A DNA stretch of 61,135 nt from Planctomycetota bacterium (GTDB lineage: Bacteria > Planctomycetota > UBA11346), in contig JALHRW010000008.1 in NCBI GenBank assembly GCA_022841245.1, positions 1 to 61,135 of the forward strand, in the 5' to 3' direction. Positions 18,334 to 27,501 of this stretch are shown here, piece after piece. A program made the position numbers and the translations under genes. How positions within the stretch are numbered: position 1 is the first letter of the stretch; every line of letters begins with the position of its first letter. Below the pieces are notes generated by a model that made no database searches, was not told the origin of the DNA, and saw only the letters and a list, made by a program, of their open reading frames with translations.

Positions 18334-18342
18334 GTCTAGATT
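18334..18342 (+). promoter_or_regulatory. GTCTAGAAT-like motif, copy 2
   Basis: GTCTAGATT in the 78-bp gap before the second prepilin-like gene, about 66 bp from its start codon. Confidence 0.3.
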
Positions 18343-18403
18343 TCATGGGGTGCCCTGTTAGGGCTGGCCTCCGTCGCTATCATCAGGTCATGAGGGTCCG
18401 GCC

Positions 18404-19189
18404 ATGCGACGCCATGCGACATCCACCGGTTTCACTCTGATCGAACTCCTGGTGGTGATCTCGATCATCGCCATCCTCGCCTCGATGCTGCTGCCAGCCG
18501 TCGGCCTGGTCATGGAGGCGGCGCGCAAGACGAAATGCACCAGCAACATGCGCCAGGTTGGGTTGGCCGTCAGCGCCTACACCAACGATTACGAGGGGCG
18601 GCTGCCCTACAACGCCGACGTAGACGGCAATTCGCGTGGTCACGAGGGCTCGACCCTCGACAATCTGCTCGCTGATCACCTCGGATTCGAACTGCCGGCC
18701 GATCACGTCAAGGTCAGCGCCACCGGCAACAAGGTGTTCCTCTGCCCGTCAGGACCATACCGCTCGATCAAGACGATCTGGGGCGGGACCAAGAACGTGT
18801 GGGTGGACGCAGCGGGGAATGCAGGCATCTACGACCACGAGAATTCCTATGAAGGCAGCATGGCCTACCACTATTTCGCTGCCAATACCATCGCCCAGGG
18901 CGGACGGGATGGGGCTGAACTGCTGATCAACCGCTTCAAGAAGACCGCGCAGATGCCGTGGCAGTTCTGCTCCAACCGCGGAGCGCCGCCAGGAGTCGGC
19001 TTCGCTGGCGTGCAGGGTCACTCCTTCCACAGGAATTTCGCCCGTCCGACGATGTTTCTCGACGGACATGTCAAAGTGCTGTCCAGCAATGCAGGTCGCG
19101 TCGGCGGTGGCAATCTGCTTTCTGGCAATGCCCAGACCCTGATGGTGCCGTATCCGATGAGCAGCACCTACGCTTTCGCCGAATACTAG
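18404..19189 (+). CDS. Prepilin-like protein with H/DG-type C-terminus (paralogue 2)
   Basis: 261 aa. Classic prepilin cleavage site '[18 protein letters not shown]', then '[15 protein letters not shown]', '[13 protein letters not shown]', '[16 protein letters not shown]' and '[11 protein letters not shown]'. It matches paralogue 1 over nearly its whole length, including 'CSNRGAP' and the DGH tail, so the pair arose by tandem duplication. The two have separate upstream gaps carrying the same TCTAGA-type motif, suggesting co-regulated transcripts. Probable surface or pseudopilus protein of unknown function. Confidence 0.9.
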   Translation: MRRHATSTGFTLIELLVVISIIAILASMLLPAVGLVMEAARKTKCTSNMRQVGLAVSAYTNDYEGRLPYNADVDGNSRGHEGSTLDNLLADHLGFELPADHVKVSATGNKVFLCPSGPYRSIKTIWGGTKNVWVDAAGNAGIYDHENSYEGSMAYHYFAANTIAQGGRDGAELLINRFKKTAQMPWQFCSNRGAPPGVGFAGVQGHSFHRNFARPTMFLDGHVKVLSSNAGRVGGGNLLSGNAQTLMVPYPMSSTYAFAEY

Positions 19190-19380
19190 CGGGGGGTGAA
19201 GGCCAGACGGATGCTGAATCATCGCGACGCGCCACCGCTGCGCTGCCGTCGTCGGCGAGCGCGACATCCTCCGCCAAGAGCGGCCAGGCATGGCCAGGGT
19301 GCGGACGAGGGGCATGGCGGTCTTGAGAGGGCGCTATCCAGTATGCAGCGGAAGGGTCGCTGCTGGTGGCTTCATCAGCC

Positions 19381-19390
19381 AATTCTAGAC
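19381..19390 (-). promoter_or_regulatory. GTCTAGAAT-like motif, copy 3 (inverted)
   Basis: GTCTAGAATT read on the minus strand, about 72 bp before the start at 19458. Apart from this, the 268-bp gap between the second prepilin-like gene and that start shows nothing recognisable. Confidence 0.3.
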
Positions 19391-19457
19391 AGTTGCCCGG
19401 ATGACAACACGCACAAGCCGCGTCACGGCCACGGACAGTCGACATTTCCAAGGTATC

Positions 19458-21719
19458 ATGCATCTCCGGCTCCTCACCGCCCTCCTCCTCGCCTCCGCTG
19501 CGTCGGCTGTCGAGGTCGTCCACCCGCAGTTGCCCTTCGATCCGGCGAAGCTCACCGTCATCGACGAGGTCGATCCGGCAGCGGCCGATCCCGGTCACCG
19601 CTTCCAGGTCTGGCCCGATGCCGGCGTGATGCAGCGTGGCGAGATCCTCGGCCGTCCGGCGCTCAGCCTGCCGAATGGTCCGAAAGCACCCGACCGCTAC
19701 ATCGCCGTACGCCTGGGCGAGGGCAAGGGATTGCAGACCGGGACGCCCTACGTCCTGCAGATCGACTATCCCGAGGACGCGCCGCGCAGCCTGACCATCT
19801 GGAACACCGGCAACGAGACCTGCCGCAGCTTCCGCACCGGCAACGCGCTCGGCGACGCGCTGAAGATGGAATACGTCTACGGCAATCCCGAGTCGCTGGC
19901 CTATCCCCTGGCCAAGGCCTGGCGCACCTGGACGACGGTGGTCGAACTGCATCAGCGCTATCCCGAGTTGAAACGCATCGGCGAGCGCAACCTGACGCCG
20001 GCCGACGGCTTCACCGTGGTCGTCGCGCATTACCGCCATGAGAATGATCCGACCTCGCAGGGTGCGGCGGTCGGACGGATCCGGCTGCTCGCCCTGCCGG
20101 ACGCGAAGTCGTTGCAGCTGGCCGTGCGCCTCCCGCCCGCCGGCGTGCCGCAGCGTCACCTGTTCTGGCGCGAAGAGATGTCCGACGGCATCCTCGAGAC
20201 GCGCAAGGCCCCGACTCCGGCCTTCGACGCTGCGCGTCAGCTCGAATGGTACGCGGCGAAGATGCGGCTGATGAAGTTCCTCGGCATGAACACCTTCTGC
20301 AAGGATCTGCTGGAGTTCGGCCACAACCAGGGATGGGACTCGTCCAAGTTCGGCAGCAACGACTGGGTCAACCAGCCGGACAAGCCGCACATGTGGCACG
20401 GCCTGGTCGGCCTCGCGGGCGCGATGAAGGTCAACGTCCTGCCGATGTACGAGTACTGCGGCAGCATCGGGCAGAAGACCTCGCTGGGCACGCAGAAACG
20501 CTGCAAGACCCTGGGCCAGGCCGGCAAGGGGCCGAAGGGTTCGGATGACTACACCCACATCTGGTGGAGCGAGAAAGCCAACGCCGACATCACCGATCCC
20601 GACACGGTCGAGGACCTGCGCCGCATGCTGGAGATCACCATCGCTGACGAGGCCAAGCGCGCGACCTTCGTCGGTGCCTGGCTGCGTCCGCGCAGTGCCG
20701 GCATCCCGGTCAGCTTCTCCGACCGCTGTCTCGGCCTGTTCGCCAGCGAGAGCAGGCGCGACGTCCCGACGCGCAAGCAGCTGCAGGCCGACAAGGCGCT
20801 CTACCAGGCCTACCTCGACTGGTGGCATGGCCGCCGTCACCAGTTCTTCGCCGAGATCCGCGACTACCTGCGCAAGCCCGAGGTGATCGGCGATTCGGCG
20901 ATGCTGTTGTTCACCGGCGACCCGTCGGAGCCCGGCCGCCTGATCGACGAGCGCGGCATCGTCACCGACGATCCGGCGCGCTTCCCCGGCGAGAAGACCA
21001 TCCCCTGGGCCCGCATCGCCGCCGAGGGCCTGGTGCTCAAGGCGCAGACCGGCGTGCACGGCACCTGGGGCGGCTGGGAATGGCAGCACGCCGTGCCGCA
21101 GCTCGATCCGCAGCGCTACGCCACCACACCCGGCATCGCCCTGACCATGGCCTTCAGCCGTCAGTACACCGTGGCCGCCCCGGCGGCGATGGAGGCCTTC
21201 CGCACCCCGGACGGCCTGGCGATGATCCGCCACTATCCGCTCAACGAGCACTGCTTCGGCAAGACCAAGGACAAGGACGCCAAGGAGCACGCGCTCGGCT
21301 ACTTCGTCAGCGACTTCGAGGAGGCCGGTCCCTACTCGATGCTGGCCGAGGCCCGTGCCCTCGCCTTCGGCGATCCGCGCTTCATCGGCTACCTCGCCGC
21401 CAACAGCTTCCAGCGCGGCTTCCCCGCCTACGCCCGCGCCTTCAACCGCGCCTTCCTCGCCCTGCCGGCGGTGCCGAGCACGCGCCTCGACAGCGCGGCC
21501 AGCAAGAAGGAGGTGGTGGTGCGCAGCTACAAGACCAGCGGCCACGGCACCTGGTTCGCGGTGGTCAACACCGGCATGGAGGATGCACGCGACGTGCGCG
21601 TCGACCTCAAGCAGGCCAAGCTGAACGACGCCTGCACCGGCGAGCCGGTGCGCCTGAGCGGCACGGTGGCGACGGTTTCGCTCTACCCCGGCCAGGTGCT
21701 GGCCTGGCAGGCGCCCTGA
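19458..21719 (+). CDS. Large secreted protein, possible glycoside hydrolase fold
   Basis: 753 aa with a signal peptide ('MHLRLLTALLLASAASAVE'). Roughly residues 20-230 look like a beta-sandwich. The middle part has features of a TIM barrel ('MRLMKFLGMNTFCKDLLEF', 'MKVNVLPMYEYCGSIG', 'GAWLRPRSAGIPVSF'). The C-terminal 100 residues resemble a small beta domain ('GTWFAVVNTGMEDARDV', 'SLYPGQVLAWQA'). I recognise no specific GH family and no certain catalytic pair. Position next to a second secreted glycan-type protein and a sugar-type regulator suggests polysaccharide breakdown. ATG 19458 chosen for the signal peptide. Confidence 0.8.
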   Translation: MHLRLLTALLLASAASAVEVVHPQLPFDPAKLTVIDEVDPAAADPGHRFQVWPDAGVMQRGEILGRPALSLPNGPKAPDRYIAVRLGEGKGLQTGTPYVLQIDYPEDAPRSLTIWNTGNETCRSFRTGNALGDALKMEYVYGNPESLAYPLAKAWRTWTTVVELHQRYPELKRIGERNLTPADGFTVVVAHYRHENDPTSQGAAVGRIRLLALPDAKSLQLAVRLPPAGVPQRHLFWREEMSDGILETRKAPTPAFDAARQLEWYAAKMRLMKFLGMNTFCKDLLEFGHNQGWDSSKFGSNDWVNQPDKPHMWHGLVGLAGAMKVNVLPMYEYCGSIGQKTSLGTQKRCKTLGQAGKGPKGSDDYTHIWWSEKANADITDPDTVEDLRRMLEITIADEAKRATFVGAWLRPRSAGIPVSFSDRCLGLFASESRRDVPTRKQLQADKALYQAYLDWWHGRRHQFFAEIRDYLRKPEVIGDSAMLLFTGDPSEPGRLIDERGIVTDDPARFPGEKTIPWARIAAEGLVLKAQTGVHGTWGGWEWQHAVPQLDPQRYATTPGIALTMAFSRQYTVAAPAAMEAFRTPDGLAMIRHYPLNEHCFGKTKDKDAKEHALGYFVSDFEEAGPYSMLAEARALAFGDPRFIGYLAANSFQRGFPAYARAFNRAFLALPAVPSTRLDSAASKKEVVVRSYKTSGHGTWFAVVNTGMEDARDVRVDLKQAKLNDACTGEPVRLSGTVATVSLYPGQVLAWQAP

Positions 21720-21728
21720 TCAGGGTGA

Positions 21729-21744
21729 AACCCAGACCTGGGTT
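21729..21744 (+). terminator. Small hairpin after secreted-protein gene
   Basis: AACCCAG, two bases, CTGGGTT forms a 7-bp stem 10 bp after the stop at 21719. No U-run follows, so termination strength is doubtful. Confidence 0.35.
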
Positions 21745-21746
21745 CC

Positions 21747-21755
21747 GTCTAGAAT
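21747..21755 (+). promoter_or_regulatory. GTCTAGAAT-like motif, copy 4
   Basis: GTCTAGAAT about 67 bp before the small membrane-protein gene at 21818, directly after the small hairpin. Confidence 0.3.
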
Positions 21756-21817
21756 CCGCTCTCCCGGCCTGTCGTTGGCGGCCCGGCGGGCTAGACTGAT
21801 GGGAGCGGAGCCGTTTC

Positions 21818-22225
21818 ATGAACAGGCCAATACAGATCGCGGTCATCGTGGTAGGCCTGGGCTTGTCGGTCATCGTTCTGCGTCACAGTCTGGCCCCCGA
21901 CGTTCCCAACGGCCACATACCAGCGGACTTCCCCAATCCGTGGTTGGGACGGGACAACGCAGGACATCCTGAACGCATCGTCATCGTGCCCGCGCGCCTT
22001 GAGCCGACGTCGCCGCTGACCCGGGATGGAGTCGAATTGTGGCCGGCGTGGCGCTGCCTCGACCCGGCCTGTCCTGGCCGGAAGGATGGGCAGCCCTACG
22101 TCTTTCCCGGGCAGCAGGGGGCGATGTGCCCGCGCTGTCCCAAACGCATCGATCCGCGTCTGGTCGAGCGCGCCTACACCCCCGAGGCGGACGAGGTGCT
22201 GCAGCGCATCCGGGGCGAGCCGTGA
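21818..22225 (+). CDS. Membrane-anchored zinc-ribbon-like small protein
   Basis: 135 aa. One N-terminal membrane helix ('IQIAVIVVGLGLSVIVLRH') and a soluble part with two cysteine pairs, 'WRCLDPACPG' and 'AMCPRCPKR', spaced about 25 residues apart like a zinc ribbon. No family recognised. Its last bases overlap the GTG start of the GntR-LacI regulator (GTGA), so the two are translationally coupled, which hints at a joint role. Function unknown. Confidence 0.75.
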   Translation: MNRPIQIAVIVVGLGLSVIVLRHSLAPDVPNGHIPADFPNPWLGRDNAGHPERIVIVPARLEPTSPLTRDGVELWPAWRCLDPACPGRKDGQPYVFPGQQGAMCPRCPKRIDPRLVERAYTPEADEVLQRIRGEP

Positions 22226-23349
22226 CCACGGCCCGGCAACCCTACCAGTCCAAGGCCATCCGCCTCGCCGACCGCATGGAGGGCGAGATCGCCGAGGGCC
22301 GCTGGCCGCACGGCTGCTATCTGCCGGCCGAGGATGACCTGGCCAGGCAGCTCGACGTTGCGCGCATGACCCTGCGTCGCGCGCTGGCCGAGCTCGAGGC
22401 GCGCAACCGCGTGGTGCGGGTGCCGCGGCGTGGCGTGCTGGTGGTCGAGTCGCTCGCCGCAGGTGAATTGCCGCATCGCCGTCGGCCACGACGGGCGATC
22501 GCGGCGGTGCGCGCCTCGCGCCCCGACCAGACCCTGGCCAGCATGCAGGGCGGCATCGAGCGCTGGGCCAAGGAGAACGGCGTCTCCTTCCATCTCCTCT
22601 CCGACGACCATGACCCGGGCCGGCCCTTCGACGTGCTGACGCATGCTGAGGGCCTCGGCGTCGACGGCGTCATCGTCATGCCCTATCCTGGCGAGGACCA
22701 GGCGGCGATCATCGGGGCGCTGCTGACGCAGCACGTCCCCATCGTCTGCATCGAACGGCGGAATCACACGATCCGTGCGCCGTCGGTCGAGGTGGACAAC
22801 CGCATGGGCATGTACCGGGCGGTGCAGCATCTGCTCGAACGCCAACGCCGGCCGGTGCACTACCTCACGCTGAAGAGCGACCACCAGGCCGACCGCGACC
22901 GCCAGGAGGGCTGGGCCCTGGCCATGCGCGACGGTGGTTACGGCGAGCAGGTCGCCAGCCACCTGCTGCAGCACGCACGATCGACCGGCGACCCTGCCTA
23001 CTGGAACGAGGACCAGCCCTGGCTGCACGGCTACGAGCTGGCCAAGGCCTGCTTCGCCAGCGGCGCGCGGCACTGGTCGATGGCCTGCCAGAAGGACTAC
23101 GTCGCCTGGGGCGTCTACCGCGCCGCCGCCGAGGCCGGCCTGGCCATCGGCCGCGAAGTGGCGGTGACCGGCTTCGACGACCTCGGCCTCGCCGCCCGCC
23201 TCGATCCGCCGCTGACCACGGTGCGCCAGGACCTCGACGCCAAGGGCTACCAGGCGGCGCATCTGCTCAACCGCATCATCACCCGCCGCCTCGGCACCTC
23301 GCTCCAAGTGACCATCCCGGTCGAGCTGGTGGTGCGCGGGTCGAGTTGA
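22222..23349 (+). CDS. GntR-LacI hybrid transcriptional regulator
   Basis: 375 aa. Residues about 5-75 form a GntR-type winged helix ('IAEGRWPHGCYLPAEDDLA', 'LDVARMTLRRALAELEA', 'VVRVPRRGVLVVES'). The rest is a periplasmic-binding-protein-like sensor of LacI type ('GLGVDGVIVMPYPGED', 'VAVTGFDDLGLAARLDPPL', 'TTVRQDLDAKGYQAAHLL'). Start GTG 22222 overlaps the previous stop and gives the correct N-terminus. Such regulators usually answer to sugars, and the flanking secreted glycan-related genes fit as targets. Effector unknown. Confidence 0.92.
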   Translation: MTTARQPYQSKAIRLADRMEGEIAEGRWPHGCYLPAEDDLARQLDVARMTLRRALAELEARNRVVRVPRRGVLVVESLAAGELPHRRRPRRAIAAVRASRPDQTLASMQGGIERWAKENGVSFHLLSDDHDPGRPFDVLTHAEGLGVDGVIVMPYPGEDQAAIIGALLTQHVPIVCIERRNHTIRAPSVEVDNRMGMYRAVQHLLERQRRPVHYLTLKSDHQADRDRQEGWALAMRDGGYGEQVASHLLQHARSTGDPAYWNEDQPWLHGYELAKACFASGARHWSMACQKDYVAWGVYRAAAEAGLAIGREVAVTGFDDLGLAARLDPPLTTVRQDLDAKGYQAAHLLNRIITRRLGTSLQVTIPVELVVRGSS

Positions 23350-23354
23350 GTCCT

Positions 23355-23364
23355 GTCCAGAATT
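23355..23364 (+). promoter_or_regulatory. GTCTAGAAT-like motif, copy 5
   Basis: GTCCAGAATT (one change) about 72 bp before the 1123-aa secreted-protein gene, just after the regulator's stop codon. Confidence 0.3.
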
Positions 23365-23430
23365 GCCCGCCGACCGCATCACGAGCCGTCACCGCAGCCG
23401 TACCCAGTCGACACCCTCCGGAATACGCCC

Positions 23431-26400
23431 ATGCGCCACCTCTGTCTGCTCCTCGCCATCTGCCTCGCCAGCGCCGGCGAGACTGTCGTCACCCGCATCA
23501 TCGACACCGGCGCCGACGTGCCGTGGATCCAGGGCGAGTACGTCTCGGCCGGCGGCCGGGTGCAGCTGGTCGAGGACGCGCCGCCCGGGGCGGACGCCAA
23601 ACGCAGCATCGAGATGCTGGTCGAGTTCCCCGGCAAGGGCTTCATGTTCTACAACGCCGAACCGGCCAAGCCGCTGCTGGTGCCGGGCCGGCTGCAGAAG
23701 CTGACCTTGTGGCACAAGGGGCCCGGCGGGATCATCAACTTCCGCGACGGCTGGAACCGTGGCGAATACAAGGGCAGGAAGTTCGAGTGGGGTCTGCCTG
23801 ACGCCTCGGCCGGCTGGAAGCAGTCGACCTTCGCCATCCCCGTCGATTGGGTGCAGCCGATCCGCCTCGCCGGGGTGTCGACCCACAACTGGGGCGCCGA
23901 CAACCAGAAGATGACCAAGAGCATCCGCCTGGCCGGCATCGCGGCGGTCTACGACCTGGTCGACACCGACCCGGCCACCGGCGCGCTGAAGAGCTGGCAG
24001 CCGGATCCCGAGGCGTCGTCGCGCAAGGATGCGCCCAAGGAGTGCCCACGCACGCCGATGCTCGAGCTGTCGCTGGCCAGCGGCCGCGAGGCCAACGTCT
24101 TCGCCGGCGAGCCGGCCGCCCTGACCATCGCGGCGCGCTCGTGGCGGGCCGGCAAGCTGGAAGGCGAACTGTCCTGGCGCCTGATCGACCTGAGTTCCGG
24201 CGCGCCCGCGGCCAAGCCGCTGGCCAGCGGCACGCTCGCGGTGGCCATCGTCGACAAGCCCTTCGGTCAGATCGTGCCGCTGCCGACCCCGCGGCTCGGA
24301 CTCTACCGCGTGCAGGCGGTGATGGCGTGGAAGGACGGGGCCAAGGACGAGCGCAGCCTCGACCTGGCGGTGATCGGCGCCGTGCCGAGCGATGACGCGG
24401 CCTCGCGCGACGCCTCGCCCTACGGCCTCAACACCCACGGCGGCGGCAAGTCGACGCCCGAAGCCTGGAACAAGGCCGGCATCCGTTGGATCCGCGACTA
24501 CGCCTGGGGCTTCGGCACGATGAAGAACGCCCGCGACGGCAACGGCGCCTTCACCGGCTGGCCGTGGTACCCCAAGCTGCTGGAGCGCTACAAGAAGTAC
24601 GAACTGCGCGTGCTGCCCTGCCTCATGGATGCCATCCCCGCGGCCGACGGCTCGACCCCGAAGGTGCCGGTGCAGTGGCGCAAGGACATGTCGGCGATCT
24701 TCGCTGCCTTCCCCGACGTCGCCTTCTGGGAGCTGGCCAACGAGTGGGATCTCGACTGGGAGAACAAGCACGGCGCCAAGCTCGACCGCGCCAAGGACTG
24801 GCCGACCTACCGCGCCTATCACAAGGCCTTCGGCCAGGTGGTCGCGGCGGTCGGCGCGACGGCGGTGGAGAACGGTCGCGCCGGCGTCTACCCCGAGGAC
24901 GTGCGCAGCATGGTCAAGGATGGCAGCTTCGCCGACATCGCGGTGGTCAACGGCCACAACTACACCGGCGTCGACACGCCCGAGCTCAGCTCCAGCAACG
25001 CCAACACCGGCGGCGGTGGCGCCGCGGCCAGCCGCAAGCAGTGCTACCAGGATCTGCTGCGCGAATCGTGGCGCAGCGCCCAGGCTGATGGCAAGGAGCG
25101 CGCCTTCTGGCTCACCGAGTTCGGCTACGACACCAAGGCCGGCTTCATCGTCAGCCATTACCAGCAGGCCATCTATCTGCAGCGCGCCTGGCTGCTGTCC
25201 TTCGCCAACAAGGTCGACAAGTCGTTCTGGTTCTTCGATTTCGACAACAGCAAGGCCAACGTCTTCTTCGACGGCTGCGGCCTGATGGATCACGAGGTGC
25301 AGCCCAAGCTGAGCTATTGCGCCCTGGCCTCGCTGACCCGCATCCTGCCCAACCCGAAGTACCTCGGACCGCTCGACGCCGGCGCCGGCACCTGGGGCTA
25401 TCTCTTCGAACAGCAGGGCGTGCTGGTCGCCGCCCTGTGGACGGTGGAGAAGGCCGAGGGACCGGCGGTGCAGTTCGCCTCCGGCAAGCTCCATGACTTC
25501 CTCGGCAATCCGATCGCGGGCGACACGGTCAAGCTCGGCCTGGCGCCGGTCTACTGCGTCGGCGTCGATCCGGGCGAGCGCTGGCTGAAGCAGGCCTGCT
25601 ATGAGCTCGACGGCCTGCGTCTGCTCGACCTCGCCGCCGGCGACCGCGTCGCCATCCCGGTGGCGGTGACCAACCACCGCAAGGCGGCGCTCAGCAGCCG
25701 CCTGAAGCTGCGCCTGCCGGCCGGCTGGACCGCGCTGGCCGACGACCAGGCGGTGACCGCCGCCGCCGGGGTCAGCGCCCGCGCCGAGGTCGCCTGCACC
25801 ATCGCGCCCAACGCCAAGCCCGGCGAGTACGAGGTCGGCGTGCAGATCGACGAGGGCGGCGCGCTGGGCGAACTGCGCCTGCGTGTGCTGGTCGGTCCGG
25901 CCCTGGCCATCAGCGTGCCGGCCCTGGGCAACAAGCCCGGCACCAGTCCGGTCGCGGTGACGGTGGTCAACCGCTCGCAGCGCGCGCTCGATGGCACGGT
26001 GACGCCGCAGCTGCCCAGCGGCTGGAAGGCCGAGCCGGCAGTGCTCAAGCTCAGCCAGCTGGCGCCCGGCGCGAGCCAGTCGCTGCCGCTGCAGATCACC
26101 TGGGACGCCTCGTGGAAGGCCGGCGAGTCGGCCTGGGCGCAGATCGCCACCGCCGACGGCGTGGCCATGCGCGCCGCGCTGCAGCCGGGCGTCATCACCA
26201 TCCCGCGCCTGCCGGCCTTCAAGGCCGACGGCGACCTCGGCGAATGGCCGGCCAGCGCCCTGCTGCCCGAATGGGTCGTGGGCGTCAGCGAGGGCACCGC
26301 CAACGCCGAGATCCGCCTGGCCTGGTCCGAGCAGGGTCTGGCAGTGGCGGTGGTGGCCAAGGACTCGCTGGTCCAGTCCACCGACCCGCGCGCCTTCTGG

Positions 26401-26802
26401 GAGATGGATGCGCTCGAGATCTTCCTCGACGCCGCCGGCAACCCCACGCAACGGGCGTTCGCCGCCAGCGACCACCAGTTCTGGATGGTGCCGCAGCCGG
26501 CGCAGAAGCGCACCTACCTCGGCCGCTGGAAGCGCCACGACGAGATCCCCGCGACCGTCTACGACATCCAGGGCATGAGCAGCTTCGCCAAGGTCATTCC
26601 CGGCGGCTATCTCTACGAGGCGCTGATCCCGGCCGCCCAGATCACCGGTTTCAACCCGAAGGCCGGCGCGACCTGCGGCATCGACCTGATGCTCACCATC
26701 AACGGCGCAGCCGGCAAGCGCGAGGTGTACTGGCCGTGGAGCAAGAAGGACAACCCGGGCAGCAAGCCGCAGGATTGGGGCATGGTGCGTCTCGCTCCCT
26801 AG
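23431..26802 (+). CDS. Modular secreted glycoside hydrolase (clan GH-A-like) with CBM9-like tail
   Basis: 1123 aa with a signal peptide ('MRHLCLLLAICLASAGE'). The N-terminal 330 residues are beta-rich. A TIM barrel spans about 330-620 with the clan GH-A pattern: Asn-Glu in 'ELANEWDLDW' (Glu438, acid/base) and Glu563 in 'WLTEFGYD' (nucleophile), 125 residues apart. Two NEW3-like immunoglobulin folds follow (about 730-930), then a C-terminal family-9 carbohydrate-binding-like domain ('ADGDLGEWPA', 'FWEMDALEIFLDAAGN'). It probably cleaves an extracellular polysaccharide; GH39 or GH5-like, substrate unknown. The stop codon touches the RAYT left repeat. Confidence 0.85.
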   Translation: MRHLCLLLAICLASAGETVVTRIIDTGADVPWIQGEYVSAGGRVQLVEDAPPGADAKRSIEMLVEFPGKGFMFYNAEPAKPLLVPGRLQKLTLWHKGPGGIINFRDGWNRGEYKGRKFEWGLPDASAGWKQSTFAIPVDWVQPIRLAGVSTHNWGADNQKMTKSIRLAGIAAVYDLVDTDPATGALKSWQPDPEASSRKDAPKECPRTPMLELSLASGREANVFAGEPAALTIAARSWRAGKLEGELSWRLIDLSSGAPAAKPLASGTLAVAIVDKPFGQIVPLPTPRLGLYRVQAVMAWKDGAKDERSLDLAVIGAVPSDDAASRDASPYGLNTHGGGKSTPEAWNKAGIRWIRDYAWGFGTMKNARDGNGAFTGWPWYPKLLERYKKYELRVLPCLMDAIPAADGSTPKVPVQWRKDMSAIFAAFPDVAFWELANEWDLDWENKHGAKLDRAKDWPTYRAYHKAFGQVVAAVGATAVENGRAGVYPEDVRSMVKDGSFADIAVVNGHNYTGVDTPELSSSNANTGGGGAAASRKQCYQDLLRESWRSAQADGKERAFWLTEFGYDTKAGFIVSHYQQAIYLQRAWLLSFANKVDKSFWFFDFDNSKANVFFDGCGLMDHEVQPKLSYCALASLTRILPNPKYLGPLDAGAGTWGYLFEQQGVLVAALWTVEKAEGPAVQFASGKLHDFLGNPIAGDTVKLGLAPVYCVGVDPGERWLKQACYELDGLRLLDLAAGDRVAIPVAVTNHRKAALSSRLKLRLPAGWTALADDQAVTAAAGVSARAEVACTIAPNAKPGEYEVGVQIDEGGALGELRLRVLVGPALAISVPALGNKPGTSPVAVTVVNRSQRALDGTVTPQLPSGWKAEPAVLKLSQLAPGASQSLPLQITWDASWKAGESAWAQIATADGVAMRAALQPGVITIPRLPAFKADGDLGEWPASALLPEWVVGVSEGTANAEIRLAWSEQGLAVAVVAKDSLVQSTDPRAFWEMDALEIFLDAAGNPTQRAFAASDHQFWMVPQPAQKRTYLGRWKRHDEIPATVYDIQGMSSFAKVIPGGYLYEALIPAAQITGFNPKAGATCGIDLMLTINGAAGKREVYWPWSKKDNPGSKPQDWGMVRLAP

Positions 26803-26851
26803 GAGCGCGGGCGCCCCCGCCCGACCGGCCCGCGGGCGCCCCCGCCCGCGG
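26802..26851 (+). repeat. REP-like inverted repeat, left copy
   Basis: 50-bp GC-only-type repeat, inverted copy of 27502-27551 with one mismatch. It contains two GGGCGCCC-type palindromic cores in the same orientation, as in REP doublets. It begins at the last base of the preceding stop codon and ends 3 bp before the RAYT stop. Confidence 0.85.
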
Positions 26852-26854
26852 AGG

Positions 26855-27439
26855 TTACGCCCCGATCCCCCGCGCACTGCTCCAAGGCCACTGCTCAGCC
26901 GCCTCCACCAACCCCGCCGCGACCGGGTTCTCCTCAATATACCTGACCGTCCTGGCAAGATGGTCGCTGTCGCGGATCCATCGGTCCCAGTAGTCGCGTT
27001 GCCAGAGCGGCCCGTTTCCGCCGACCACCTTGCGGATACTGCGGCTGGAGCAGGACTTCCACGCTTCGACGATGGTGGTCAGGCTCTGCCCTTCGGCGAC
27101 CTCGATGCAGACATGGACGTGATTGGGCATGACCACATAGGCCAGGAGCCGGTAATCCTCGCCGTGCCGGTGCCGCCAGTGCTGGATCACGGCTTGAGCA
27201 GCCGATTCCTCTCGCAGTAAGCAGGCGCCATGACCGGCGTCGATCCAGGCTTCGATGCGCAGGCGCAGGGCGTGCTGATCGGGTCGGCCATCCCGATCCG
27301 GCGGCAGGTCCTGTTTCAGGCGTTCCAGGGCCTCGGCGGGCAGGCTGTCGGCAAGGCGGTAGGTCAGGGCCTGGATGCCGCCACCGAGGTCCCAATGCGG
27401 GAGGAAGCCGCGATCATGGCGTTGGCGGGGGGAAGCCAT
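26855..27439 (-). CDS. REP-associated tyrosine transposase (RAYT)
   Basis: 194 aa single-strand-specific Y1 HUH endonuclease family member, which nicks and moves REP palindromes. The HUH motif is in 'VVMPNHVHVCIE' and the catalytic Tyr is likely in 'TVRYIEENPVAAGL', the family's C-terminal signature. The family 'GPLWQRDYWDRWIR' motif is also present. Start ATG 27439 ('ASPRQRHDRGFLPHW') fits the family opening; a longer frame would run through the right repeat. It is bracketed by 50-bp inverted REP-like repeats. Appears intact. Confidence 0.93.
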   Translation of the reverse strand: MASPRQRHDRGFLPHWDLGGGIQALTYRLADSLPAEALERLKQDLPPDRDGRPDQHALRLRIEAWIDAGHGACLLREESAAQAVIQHWRHRHGEDYRLLAYVVMPNHVHVCIEVAEGQSLTTIVEAWKSCSSRSIRKVVGGNGPLWQRDYWDRWIRDSDHLARTVRYIEENPVAAGLVEAAEQWPWSSARGIGA

Positions 27440-27501
27440 GGGGATGAGGCTGGAATGGCGGGCGGGAGGGGCAAGAGGGAGGGGGCAAGTCGTGCAACCC
27501 A

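Noticed and set aside
23389-26958. 1189-codon minus frame opposite the modular hydrolase
   Set aside because: Longest frame in the window but a GC-driven shadow; the + strand has a signal peptide and conserved domains.
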